NCBI GenBank assembly: GCA_013398275.1
Contig: VZSE01006029.1
Location: forward strand, 372,001-436,000
Direction: 5' to 3'
From: Promerops cafer
Taxonomy: Eukaryota > Chordata > Aves > Passeriformes > Nectariniidae
DNA: 64,000 nucleotides
In this document: piece after piece, positions 11,901-22,970 of the stretch
Position numbering within the stretch: the first letter of the stretch is position 1
Layout: every line of letters begins with the position of its first letter
Notes under the pieces: model-generated
Database searches by the model: none
Told to the model about the DNA's origin: nothing
Seen by the model: only the letters and a program-made list of their open reading frames with translations
Translations under genes and position numbers: made by a program

Positions 11901-13399
11901 CAATCTTTATTTATTTATTATTAAAAAGCTCCTCAGATGTGTATAAGCCATCTGCTGTTATCAGAATCTCTGAGCCTCGGTATATTATGCATCTGCAGAG
12001 CATTTTCATTTGATGCCATTTACTATGAAAATTTGAGAATGAAAATTTCCAGTAGAAAAGCTGATGCTTTCTAGACATTTCTGATTATGGCCCAATCTTT
12101 CCTCTTTTGTCCCCAATAGCTCTGTTTTGATCATTACAGCTAAGCTGCAGACTGCTTTGGTGTGAAAAATGACACCGGACAAGTGACAGCAGCCAGGCTG
12201 GGTCATTCTCAGCGTGTTTGGGCTACTTATCCTGGTTGTTTCCTCAGCTCAGTGTGGAAGCTTCCACCTGGAGATGGGGCCCTGGCTCAGCCACAGGACT
12301 ACAGAGCAGCCCGGAACCTGGATCATGTGGTGAACATGATGCTCTAACAGTGCCAGGATGGGCAGGAGAGCACGACAGCCTGTGAGGAGTTTCAGATGGA
12401 GGAGGATGCTCTGTCTGTTGGTGTTGGTGTCAGACAGCCCAGGGAGGGACTCACTCAGGTGGGAATCCCAGCTGGCTCCCAGCTACACACCCCCTATCAC
12501 AACTACAGCAAACTGAACCATGCCTTAGCACTGCCCCTTCCCCTCTTGCAAGGGCAAGGAGAGCCCACAGCCCTTCCTGGGCACAAGCGTGGTTGCAGGG
12601 AGGTGTGGGAGGAAGCCCAGCCTGGGTCAGCTTCATCCAGACCTGCCATGCAACTCCTGACACCCTCTCCTGACTCTGTTCGCCTTCTGCCTGCTGAAAG
12701 CTGCAGTACATTTCTACAGTAATGCACATGCTGAGCTTTGCTGGGACAGCTGCTGTAATACAGCAAACATATGGAAATGAGAAGGAATACATCAGCACCA
12801 TGAAAAAAACAGGCCCTTAGCTCCTGGATGAAAGCTGAAGACATGGCAGCTGCAGTTGGTTAACACTGTGTTACTTCAGGCATTGGACTTTCCAGTTGAC
12901 TCTTGTACTTGATTTGAACTTGTACCTGTGCCTTACAGTCATCTGCCTGCCTGCCAGTGTCTGAAAAATGTAAATCCAGGCCTTGTGGATGAGGATGGGG
13001 ATGGAAGAGTTATCTATCATTTGACCTTCAGTGTTAGTAATCTCCTTCCACCAGTAAAATTCCAGGAGAATTCCTTAACTCTGTGGCAGTGAGCCTGCTG
13101 TGTAGCAGCAATGCTGTGGGCCTCTTCAAGTCCCCTGAGGGAAAAAGTGGTCGTGAAGAGGTACCACTGATGAGTGAGATGGAATTCCACCATACTAGGC
13201 CCCCTCACATTACAGAAATGTCTCTCTGAGGCATTGGCCCTCTACCTGTACACTGCTCAGCTTCCCCCCTCCATCAGTCAACCCCCTTAGCTCATGGAGG
13301 GGAAGTCATTGGTGCCACACAGCAAAGATTTTATTTCACTAAAGGAAAAGGTGAGACTGGAGCATGTAACTTCTCATTTGTGAAGTATGAAATCAATTG
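8916..13399. other. intergenic DNA, no gene recognised
   Basis: The first 3.2 kb is AT-rich with no coding signal. A GC-rich patch at about 12160-12850 has overlapping open frames on both strands (up to about 116 codons) with no family resemblance, most likely a by-product of low stop-codon density. Confidence 0.5.
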
Positions 13400-14364
13400 G
13401 ATTCAAATGGATGGCCAGGCCCAGAGAGTGGTGGTGAACAGTGCTGCATCCAGCTGGCAGCCAGTGACCAGTGGAGTCCTTGAGGGGTCTGTGCTGGGGC
13501 CAGTTCTGTTCAATATTTTTATTGATGACATGGATGAGGGTATTGAGTCTTTCATCAGTAAATTTTCAGATGACACTAAGCTGGGAGAGTGTGCCAACCT
13601 GTTGGAAGATAGGAGGGCTCTGCAGAGAGACCTGGAACAGTTGGATGGATGGGCAGAGTCCAGTAGGATGAAGTTTAATACGTCCAAGTGCCAAGTCCTG
13701 CATTTTGGCCACAACAACCCCCTGCAGTGCTACAGGCTGGGGATGGTGTGGCTGGACAGTGCCCAGGCAGAAAGGAACCTGGGGGTGCTGGTCGACAGCT
13801 TGCTGAACATGAGCCAGCAGTGTGCCCTGGTGGCCAAGAAGGCCAACGGCATCCTAGCCTGTGTCAGGAATAGTGTGGCCAGCAGGAGCAGGGAGGTCAT
13901 TCTTCCCCTGTACTCGGCACTGGTGAGGCCACACCTTGAGTGCTGTGTCCAGTTCGGGCCCCTCAGTTTAGGAAGGACGTTGAGATGCTTGAGCGCATCC
14001 AGAGGAGGCAACGAGGCTGGTGAGGGGCTTGGAACACAAGCCCTTTGAAGAATGGCTAAGGGAGCTGGGGTTGTTTAGCCTGAATAAAAGGAGACTCAGA
14101 GGTGACCTCATCACTCTCTACAGCTCCCTGAAGGGTGGTTGTAGTCAGGTGGGGGTTGGTCTCTTTCTCCAGGCAGGAGCTGACAGAACGAGAGGACACA
14201 GTCTCAAGCTGTGCCAAGGGAAATATAGGCTGGATATTAGGAAAAAGGTTTTTACAGAAAGGGTGATTAACTATTGGAATGGTCTGCCTGGGGAGGTGGT
14301 CGATTCACCATCCCTGGATGTGTTTAAAAAAAGACTGGACGTGGCACTCGGTGCCATGGTTTAG
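13400..14364 (+). pseudogene. CR1 ORF2 reverse transcriptase C-terminal remnant
   Basis: The translated remnant contains GSVLGPVLFNIFIDDMDEG, then the catalytic-type motif FSDDTKLG (codons from 13563), RMKFNTSKCQVLHFG, NLGVLVDSLLNMSQQC and REVILPLYSALVRPHLECC. All are hallmarks of CR1 reverse transcriptase (polymerase palm and thumb plus the C-terminal region). The frame then shifts near 13954 and again around 14010, apparently by single-base losses. The ORF2 C-terminus resumes in another frame as LGLFSLNKRRLRGDLITL and GLPGEVVDSPSLDVFKKR, ending at TAG 14362-14364. The upstream endonuclease and most of the polymerase domain are absent. It is a dead fragment. Confidence 0.93.
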
Positions 14365-14442
14365 TTGAAGTGTTAGGGTTTGGTTTGACTTGATGATCTT
14401 GGAGGTCTCTTCCAACCTAGACATTCTGTGATTCTGTGATTC
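13400..14442 (+). mobile_element. CR1 LINE, 3' 1.0 kb (5'-truncated)
   Basis: This is the best preserved CR1 copy in the window. It starts inside the reverse-transcriptase domain and runs through the ORF2 C-terminus into the short 3' UTR. The 3' end shows TTGATGATCTTGGAGGTCTC, TTCCAACCTAGACATTCTGTG and a second copy of ATTCTGTG; this octamer repeat is the CR1 terminal signature and marks the end at about 14442. CR1 is the dominant non-LTR retrotransposon of birds and integrates with heavy 5' truncation, which explains the missing upstream part. Confidence 0.95.
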
Positions 14443-15420
14443 AGTAATTTTCACATCAAACCCTGCATGACTTGGGCTCGTCTTTACCTACAGCTGCACC
14501 ATGGCTTCCCACTCACCTCGCAGGAGTAGCCAGGACCTGATGCAGATATGTGGAGCAGAGTGAGCTAGGCTCACTTGAAGAGGAGGATGAGAGCTACAGA
14601 AGCTGACAGGTGTAAAGAATAGCTGTGGAGATTATCCAAATGTCTTGCTGGGTCCAGGTCTTGATTTTTATTACTTTCACGAGGGCTGGTTTCAAAGACA
14701 GACAACTTCTTATAGTTGTCCAGGGTTGCCCAAATAAGCACATGCTATATAGCATTAATCCTGCTGCGTTCAAGGTACACATGCCTTGTAGCACCAGACT
14801 TAATTTTACTGTACCAACGGTCTGTATATTCAAACTGAACAAATCAAAGGTTGCTTGTTTGCAGCTGGATCAAAGCTAATACTCTAATATTAATAATGAA
14901 CCCAAGTGGTGCCAAGCAGGTGCAATTTCTGGACAGGGGGAAATTATCATGAAGTAGCCCTACACAAAGGATCTCCATAATTTAAATTCTGTTTCACTAT
15001 ATTATACTCTTTACACTGTATTTTTTTCATACACCTCTTTATTGCAGTGTGGTTTTTTGCAAAGTCTTTTTGTCTGCTTTGTAAAAACATTTAATAAATT
15101 CTTCTGGGTTTTGTTTTTGTTTTGTTGCAAAAATAATAACAGCAAACCAACATAGCACTGAGTTTTGGGGATGTCATGAGGTGTAACTGCAGCAGGCACA
15201 CAGAGTAATGCTCACTTTTTGACTAAGCACTGAAGTGGATGCTAAGTCTGGGAGCCTGAGGACTGTGTCAGATTTCCTTATAGTGTTTTTAATCTTCATT
15301 AGGTGTTTTAAAACACTCAACTACAATGAAGAACAGTATGTTTTTACTTGAATCTTTTAACCTATTCCATGGGTGGTTTTGTGCCTTATAGTGCTTTTTG
15401 TTTGTTTTGGGTTTTGGTAT

Positions 15421-15470
15421 TGTGTTTGTTTGTTTGTTTGGTTGGTTGGTTGGTTGGTTGGTTGGTTTGG
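15421..15470 (+). repeat. microsatellite (GTTT)n then (GGTT)n
   Basis: Tandem GTTT units pass into about seven GGTT units, embedded in a wider T/G-rich tract (15403-15506). The short open frames over it, rich in Trp/Leu/Val or Pro/Asn/Gln, are repeat artefacts. Confidence 0.95.
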
Positions 15471-18400
15471 TGTATTTTTTTTTCTTTTTGTTTGGATTTT
15501 TTTTTAACATCTCTTTCTTTCCCCCTGAGGGAAAAAGAGACATAGGTAAAAACTAGTCCTGTAAATGACAAGTTACTTTCAGTTCTTGAACTCTTCTATG
15601 CTTAATTAGTTTATGCAGCTGAAAATGAAAAAGAAAGCCCCATGCCCTACAGCTATACGTGTTCATGTGTAGCACCTAATATCTTAAATCCCTTCATTTG
15701 TCTCTAAAGAATATCCATTAAAGTTGTATGTGAAGAAAACGGCACAATCTGTTACATATAATCCTCATACTTAAAAAAGTACAAATATGTTTTTATATAA
15801 GTGGGCAGCTTCAGTGTCAACCTGCACACACCCATAAGAAGTCTGGAAATAGGCATCAGAAACCTGAATGCAGCAGAGGAATCCCCCTCTCTCTGTTGGT
15901 TTCCTTTATAGCTCTTTCTGTTCTCTGTTGTTTTCTCCTCTCACAGCCCAAGGAATTCATCTCTCTGTGACTGGCATATTTTTTTTTCTCAATTGCCTCT
16001 TCTTTCTGAATATAGAATATTCCCTTTCTTATGTCTTCTTCTCTGATGTGTTTTTCAAAATTCTTGTCCCTGGCCTGTGCCAGCCTTGCCAGGGCTCTGA
16101 GCCAGCCTGACTGAAAAGCATTCTGAGGAAATAGGGACAATGCCACAGCCGTGGTGGGTGAGGGTTGGTGCCTGAGGCCCTGTCCTGCATCAGTGCTCTG
16201 GGTGATGCAGAGCCTGAGCAGCTGCTGTGCCCTCATCTTCTCCAGCCACAGCTGTGGGCAGACCCTGGCCCTCCTCTCCAGACTAGACCTGGAGGAAGAG
16301 GTGAAAAGTGAAGGAATTTAATGACAGCACAAGTTTGCTTTTGGACTGAGGTACAGCCTTGGTCCTTTGTCTCTGCAGCAACATGGCCATCTGGAGTCAA
16401 TGGAAATTGAATCTAGAAGGAGGCCTGGGAACTACTAGTATGGCTTCCATGCTTGGAGTCAGCAGCTCTGCTAAATGAAATAAGCCAAAATCAAGTAACA
16501 TCCTGTTTCTGTGAGCAAGTGCAACATAGCTCTTATTATTCTCTTGTCACAGAGTGTGATACCAAGTGATCCAATATGACAGTGCAAGTCCCATGGTGTC
16601 ACAGCCACAATACAGTGAGGGCCAGGAGGTTGAGGTCTCACTCCGCAGGCAGCGTCACTGCTTCAGAGAAGTCCCAGAGAGTCTGCTGTTCCCTTAAAGT
16701 AGCTGTGGCAGATCTAGGCTAGCAGGGCACCTTGCATTTTCCTAGCACAAAGAGAAAAGCCCTGCATTTTCTTCTTGGTTTTCCAGTTAGGCTTGGACTT
16801 ACTGGTAAGAGGCTTGGACTAACTGGTAACACAGATTAATAGCTGTGTTTAAATAAGTAGCCATATCTACTGAGGAAGTTGAATCCTCATTCTTCTCCAG
16901 AAGGACAAAGACGTATCTACATACCATTAATTACTGATGCAACGGCCCAAGGAAGTTTTCATCAGTCATTTTAAATGTCATTATAGGGGATGTGAGCGCT
17001 TTCGGAAGATTGCTTTTGGAGTATGTATTCCAGTCAGCTCCAGGAAGTCATCTGTATGCAATTTGGAAGCAGAAATTGTATTTATTAAGGAGTCCCCACT
17101 TCCAACACGCTGCCTAATGTTATGCAAAATTATATGTCACACAGAGCAGATCAAGAGTCATAATAGTTACATTGGATGAACAGAACAAATCTCAAAAGGT
17201 AGGAAGCTGGTCCTGCAATACATTATTCATGGCTGGCCAAATCAGCTCCAGAAGCTGGAAGTAAAGGAACAAGAGATAATTTATAGCTTTCTTTACTCTC
17301 CAAAAATTCTGACTCCAATGTTGCATTTGCTTTGTGCATGATCTCATTGCTTAAGCAACCTCTAGAAAGAAGTTTCAGGGTGATTAGATAGTTCTGCAAA
17401 AGTAAACTTTTAGATACTTCTAAAATTTCAGGGTGATTAGATACTTCTGTAAGTTAAAAAGCTTACAATATTTTTCAACAAAAATCTTACTATTACTAAA
17501 AAAAACTTCATTAAATAAAAGTATTTTGTTTTGCTGTAACTATCAATTGCTTCTGAGCAGGAAATAACTAGTATTTTTTCTGATGAGGCTGGCATTTTAA
17601 TTTTTTTGCATAGTGAGTAATCCTTTAGGAATACAGACTTTCTGGCAAGACAGAGAAATGAGGAAAATTCCTAAATGTATCAGTAATTTTGTGCTGCAGA
17701 TTACGGCTCCAAGAAGTACATTCCCTGGACAAGAGGGATAGAATCCATCCATAGCCTTTCTAGACATAAATCAGAAGTATTTTATTATCTCTGAGTCTGC
17801 ATCAAAAAACAGGGCACAGACCTTTTTTCAACTACATTAATAGGAGAATCTAAATATTAAAAATGCAAACAGTGTTAGACTTTCACATTAACTCTTACAA
17901 AATGTTAACCTATAAACCTCTTGCTGGCAGATAATCCAGGTAAGGTTTCTCTATCACCTGTCAGGATGAAAGACTGTGGTTCTCTCCTGAAGAGGAGTTT
18001 TAGACTATGCAGTCATTTCTCATGTGTCCTGGATAGGTCATCTAGTTAGTGAGTTAGCCAAGTCATAGAAAAAACTCTGAAGACCTAACTTTTTCATGCT
18101 TCATTTCCATTTCTCATGATGCCATGTGCGCGTGCCTAATTAATAAATTTTTCTTTAAATATGTTTTTACTTTATCTCCATTTCCTCAGATGCTCAGAAG
18201 CTCGCCATACTCTGAATCTTCTGCAGCAAAGTATGCTTAATTGAAAGATCAGCAAAGTAAAATCACAGGATTTGGAAGTACATTTGTTTCACATTCCTCT
18301 GACTTTGGGTTGGACTGAGATGCCCAAATTAAGAGCTTGATTATCACAAACCTCATATAAGAGCAAGAGAGACACAGCTCCTTTCCTCCTGCCCCTTTGC

Positions 18401-19497
18401 TAATGTCAGTCCACTGGACTGCTAAACTTCAATATTTTGTATAAAAAATTTTCTAAGCTCAAGTAAGATTATTTCTATTCATGCATGAGCCATCCGAGTC
18501 TAACCCATTGATTTTAAAAAACATTTTCTCCAAAGTAACTTTAGTGTAACTAAGAGTCTGACCATCACCTAACTGACTGTGCACTCCAGGTCACATCAAT
18601 TCAGCCAGCTTCCAATTCTAATTTGTATAATTTATTCTAATGGAAAAATGTACCCCGGTCTTTGCATGTGAACACTTTGACTCAAGTGAAAATCATATTC
18701 TTCTGAGGTTCTAGATTTTTTTTTATCTTAGCACTTTTAGGTCATGGTAAAATCCAAATTCAGTAATTAAATGTATGCTATATCCATCCAAGACCGTAAT
18801 TTCATGTTAGTTATCCAGTTGTAACTAAACATCATGTCTTGTTTTTAAAGAGGCACAGAGGTACTTCCTGGAGTGGATAACAGTGTATTCTTCCAGATAA
18901 TGGCAACCTTCTGAAACAAGCTAAACACAGAAACTCCACAGGAGGAGGCATTTATAGGCTAGTATGAGGTCAATATTGAATTATATGTTATGTTAGCAAT
19001 ATATTTGCAGTAAAGCAGCAAATTTAGCTGTTAAAACATGTGTTTTACAGTGCTTTGTCTTTATATATAATTCAAAGATTTGATCTTAGCACTCTGCAAT
19101 GATTGATCCCAGTGGGACTTCTGACATTTCAGCAATATATACCAAAAACTAAGATGTGCTACTCTTTTTCCTCTGCTCTCTTTCTGAAACAGCACTGAGT
19201 GTGGTGGTATTTCTGCCAGTAACCATGAGGTGGCATAACGTGCTCAGCAGAGCAGCAGCCAAACCTTCCTTTGAATATTCCTTTGTACATCATATTTCTT
19301 GGCATATTAGGTTTTAATGAGGAAAGACAGGCTGTAAAATTAGTTGAGCTTTTAGAAACCCTACTCTATTACAAAAGCAATGACAGAGATATGTATTTGT
19401 GTGCTTGTATTTTGTTATTTTGTGGTGCTTTTCATTCTAGTAAATAATAATTTTGAGCATTCTGCTACATGGTGATGTTAAAAATAAAGATCATTGC

Positions 19498-19520
19498 TTT
19501 TTTTTTTTTTTTTTTTTTTN

Positions 19521-19551
<31 letters not shown>
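19498..19551 (+). repeat. 54-base poly-T tract with one N
   Basis: Near-perfect T homopolymer with a single N at 19520. On the - strand this is a poly-A run. An AATAAA-like signal (TTTATT on +) lies about 55 bases to the right, so a - strand retroposon tail is conceivable, but no donor sequence was recognised. Confidence 0.9.
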
Positions 19552-19554
<3 letters not shown>

Positions 19555-20376
19555 TTTCACTACAGAGTTCTGTTTTTAGTGTGCTGCCTTTTGTAAGTCT
19601 GATTTCTTTATTTTCCCAAATCTCTTTTTCAGGGCCCCTTTCAGTGCTTGCCTGTCCAGGCTTGATTTTTCCTTTCAGATTATTGTGATGTGACATAGGT
19701 TTGATGAGATTAAGCTAGCCACAAGTCTAATTTCTTACTAACTAGGCAGATTAAGAGAAGTGCCTTTTAAATCAGACACATATTATACATCCATTAGATA
19801 TATACCTGAGTTTAGTATTTCCCCAAGCATACAGCTTACCTTAGGTGAAGTCCTAATTTAGGTAAGATCTTTATCAGAGTGCATGAAATGAATATTTTAT
19901 CATCAAAAGCACATCAGGACTCATTTCTTGAGATCAGCTTTTTGCATTTTGTTGGGGTAAGGGGGGTCACTGGCCACGCACAGGCACAACACAGCATAGG
20001 TGAGCACCACAGTCCAGGACCAAGGCTGAAAGTCAGGTAAATGCAGCCCCAGCACAGCAGGAGAGGTATCCCATGAGGTTTCCCTGGGCTATTCCCCAGG
20101 AGGCTGCTGCAGGGTGCAGAGCCCAGGGGTGAGACCTGCTGTGACAGTCACAACTCGGGTCTCCTCCAGAGATGCCAGCCAGTGCTGGCACCAGGATGGG
20201 TCCTGGGGGTGCTTCCATGGGTGGGCAATGATCTCCACTGGTGTTACCCTCCAAACCTCCAAATGCTTGGAGGAAAACTTCCTGCAGCAGCCTAGACACA
20301 TCTTCCTCTAAACTTCAGGGAAAACAGATTTCTTTGAGTTATCAAGTCTTTAGAAACCAAACCATGACTATTAAAA

Positions 20377-20393
20377 TGTGTGTGTGTGTGTGT
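20377..20393 (+). repeat. (TG)n microsatellite
   Basis: About eight TG dinucleotides in perfect tandem. Confidence 0.95.
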
Positions 20394-22520
20394 AAGAGTG
20401 GCATAGAAGGATACTCATTATCACACACCTGAAGGCCTGGCTGCAGTTTATAAGCCAGGCAGCTTTACTTGCCAAGAGAAAACCCAGAAATTGCAGTGTG
20501 GATTATAAATATGAGATCAACCTTGTTTAAACAAGCTGTTGGCTTGCATTTGCCCCAGCACTTGGGACTCTACCTGCTTGCCACCCCGGTTCTGGCTATG
20601 CAGATAAAGCAGTATAAGAACACACCAGTGACATTTTATGAATAGTATGGGCCAACGAGGAAGCTGATTTCTTTGCTCATGTGGTAGCACAGTTCTCATT
20701 CCAAATACATCATGTGCTAGGGGATGCTGTAACCCCTCCTTGTATATGATGCTCTACTAATTGGGCAGGTACGCAATGTTGTGGAAAATGAGAAATTAGA
20801 TTACTCATGAATCACATGCAGCCAACTTAAAATTCAAGCTTCAGCAAGTCTGCTTGGCACTGACTTACAGGAGTGTTTTGAAAGCATGGTTGCACTTGGG
20901 TGGTGTGAAATAAATAGGAAATTGGGACAGAAAGCCTGAGGAAGTGATACTGGGTCCTAGGGGAATAAGCAAAACAAAGAGAATCTTTTTTGCATTCCCG
21001 GGTTTATTTATGCATGGCTGCTGCTTAGTGAGACTATCTTCAGAGTCTGTTGCTGGTTTTGAGAGGCAGCAGACCATGCAAGGGCAGCTATTCCACAAAG
21101 CTGTCACATCCAGGACTGTGTTCTGTGACTGATGAGCAGATACTCATGTGGAAACAAGAATTAAATCCAGATGTTTAATTTGTTTAAAGTCAAAGAGAAT
21201 CATTCAAACTATGACTTCTGTGAAGGAAGTGGAAATTATGTCAAGAAACCGTCATTTATCAGCAGATAAATAAAAACGGTTTGTCAGCCTGGGGAAAACA
21301 GAACAACCTACATGTAGCTGTCAAACAGCAAGCAGTACAGGCTAAATCTGTGTCCTTAGCTGCTAAATAATTATTTAGGGTCCTGAACAGCCTTGTGACC
21401 CCTTACAGTGAAGCAGAGTGCTGCTGGTAATGCTGGGTGATCAGAGCTGACAGTCTGGGAGCACACTGCCAGCATGCAATGCAGACATAGCTCTACAGGG
21501 CAAACACTGCAGCAGTAGTCTTGATATAAAATATCTTCTTTATGGGCCCATTTTCAGTGATCTGAATTCCCCGATTATCTATAACACATGTATTAGTTTG
21601 CTCACAAAGCCTCTGCAAACGAATGAATCTTTCAGGCTGATCCCCAGTTACGGTTGCAGATATAGTCAGCTCCCTGGGCAGAGTCAGGAGAGAGACCACT
21701 TCTTTAGGGCTGCATTGATGAGGGCACCCTCCACCTTATGCAACCCTAACCCATCTGACATGACCTCAGGATGCAACTCGGCCAGCCTGCTGTAAAAGTG
21801 CTGTTGTGGCATGCAACAATATAACCCCATCACTGTGCTGGGCACTAAGGAGAAGGTTTCTGTCAAAACGCCCAGAATAGCAGGTAAGAGATGAACTCAT
21901 TTGTGAAAATCATCCTGCTGATGTTGAAGCTTTAACATGGAAGGAATATTTTCCCAACCTGAAATTTTTTGTCCAAAAGAGCTGCCAGGTTGTAATTTGT
22001 TATAATTAAACTAGATGAGGCTGATACTGGAAGGAGGCAAGCCAATTAGTTTGGGACATCAATTTTTGTTTTCCACTGTCAAAGTCTGTTAAAGGACCTT
22101 GATAGATTGCTGGGTTGGTTTTTTCAGCCTGCTAATCCCCACATGAAAGACAGGCAGGCAGCTGGGTGCAGAGAAGCATGCTGCAGTCAGAGTTGAGAAA
22201 AAGATTTCATCTGCTAACATGGAGCTCGTAGGTGACAATGGTGCTGCAATGCCTGAGCTGTGGGCAACTGGAGGAAGAGGTGAAACTCAGGATTCAAACA
22301 TGGAGAAGAGTCTTGCATGGCAGCTGGGAACAAAGAAAGCCTGCACTTGAAGATGTTTGGGCTAAAATCTGCCATTTCTTTTGGTGCAGAACTACAGGCT
22401 TTTTAGTGATGTGTTCTCAGATTTTAAATAAGAAAAGTTAGTATTGTCTCATGCTAACCAGCAACCAGACCCCTAGCTTCAAATTCCAATTAATAATATA
22501 CAGTAACTACCATTGTCTTA

Positions 22521-22970
22521 ATCACAGAATCAAAAAGGTTGGAACAGACCTCTGAGATCATTGAGTCCAACCTGTGACCACCATGTGAACTAGACCAGGG
22601 CACTGAGTGCCACATTCAGCCCTTCCTTAAACGCCTCTAGGGACAGTGACTCCGCCACCTCCCTGGTGGGGAGACATTCCAATGTCTTATCCCCCTTACT
22701 GTGAAGAAATTGTTCTTAATGTCCAACCTAAACCTCGCCTGGTGCAGTTTAAGACTGTATCCTCTCGTCCTGTCACTAGCTGCCTGGAAGAAGATGCTGA
22801 ACACCATTTGGCTACAACTTCCTTTCAAGGAGTTGTAGAGACTCATAAGATCACCCCTGAGACTCCATTTCTTCAGCCTAAACAACCACAGCTCTCTCAG
22901 CTGCTCCTCAAAGACTTGTGCTCCAGACCCTTCACCAGCTTTGTTGCCCTTCTCTGGACAATGTCACCTG
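22521..22970 (-). mobile_element. CR1 LINE 3' fragment
   Basis: On the + strand the piece begins ATCACAGAATC then GGTTGGAACAGACCTCTGAG, the reverse complement of the CR1 3' end. It continues through ATTCAGCCCTTCCTTAAACG, GGAGACATTCCAATGTC and the ORF2 C-terminal region, read on the - strand as FRLKKWSLRGDLMSLYNSLKG and RFRLDIKNNFF. It is decayed and 5'-truncated. The right edge near CCCTTCTCTGGAC is approximate. Confidence 0.92.

Larger units (their letters stand above)
14443..22520. other. intergenic DNA with simple repeats, no gene recognised
   Basis: This AT-rich sequence is interrupted by GC-richer patches near 16080-16300, 16570-16700 and 19960-20300. I found no splice-flanked coding segment on either strand. 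Low-complexity tracts inside it are listed separately. The unseen last exon of the - strand NKAIN gene could lie here. Confidence 0.5.

Noticed and set aside
12396..12844. Open frames of 108-116 codons on both strands
   Set aside because: Several frames and both strands are open over the same GC-rich patch. There is no recognisable domain, splice context or start context.
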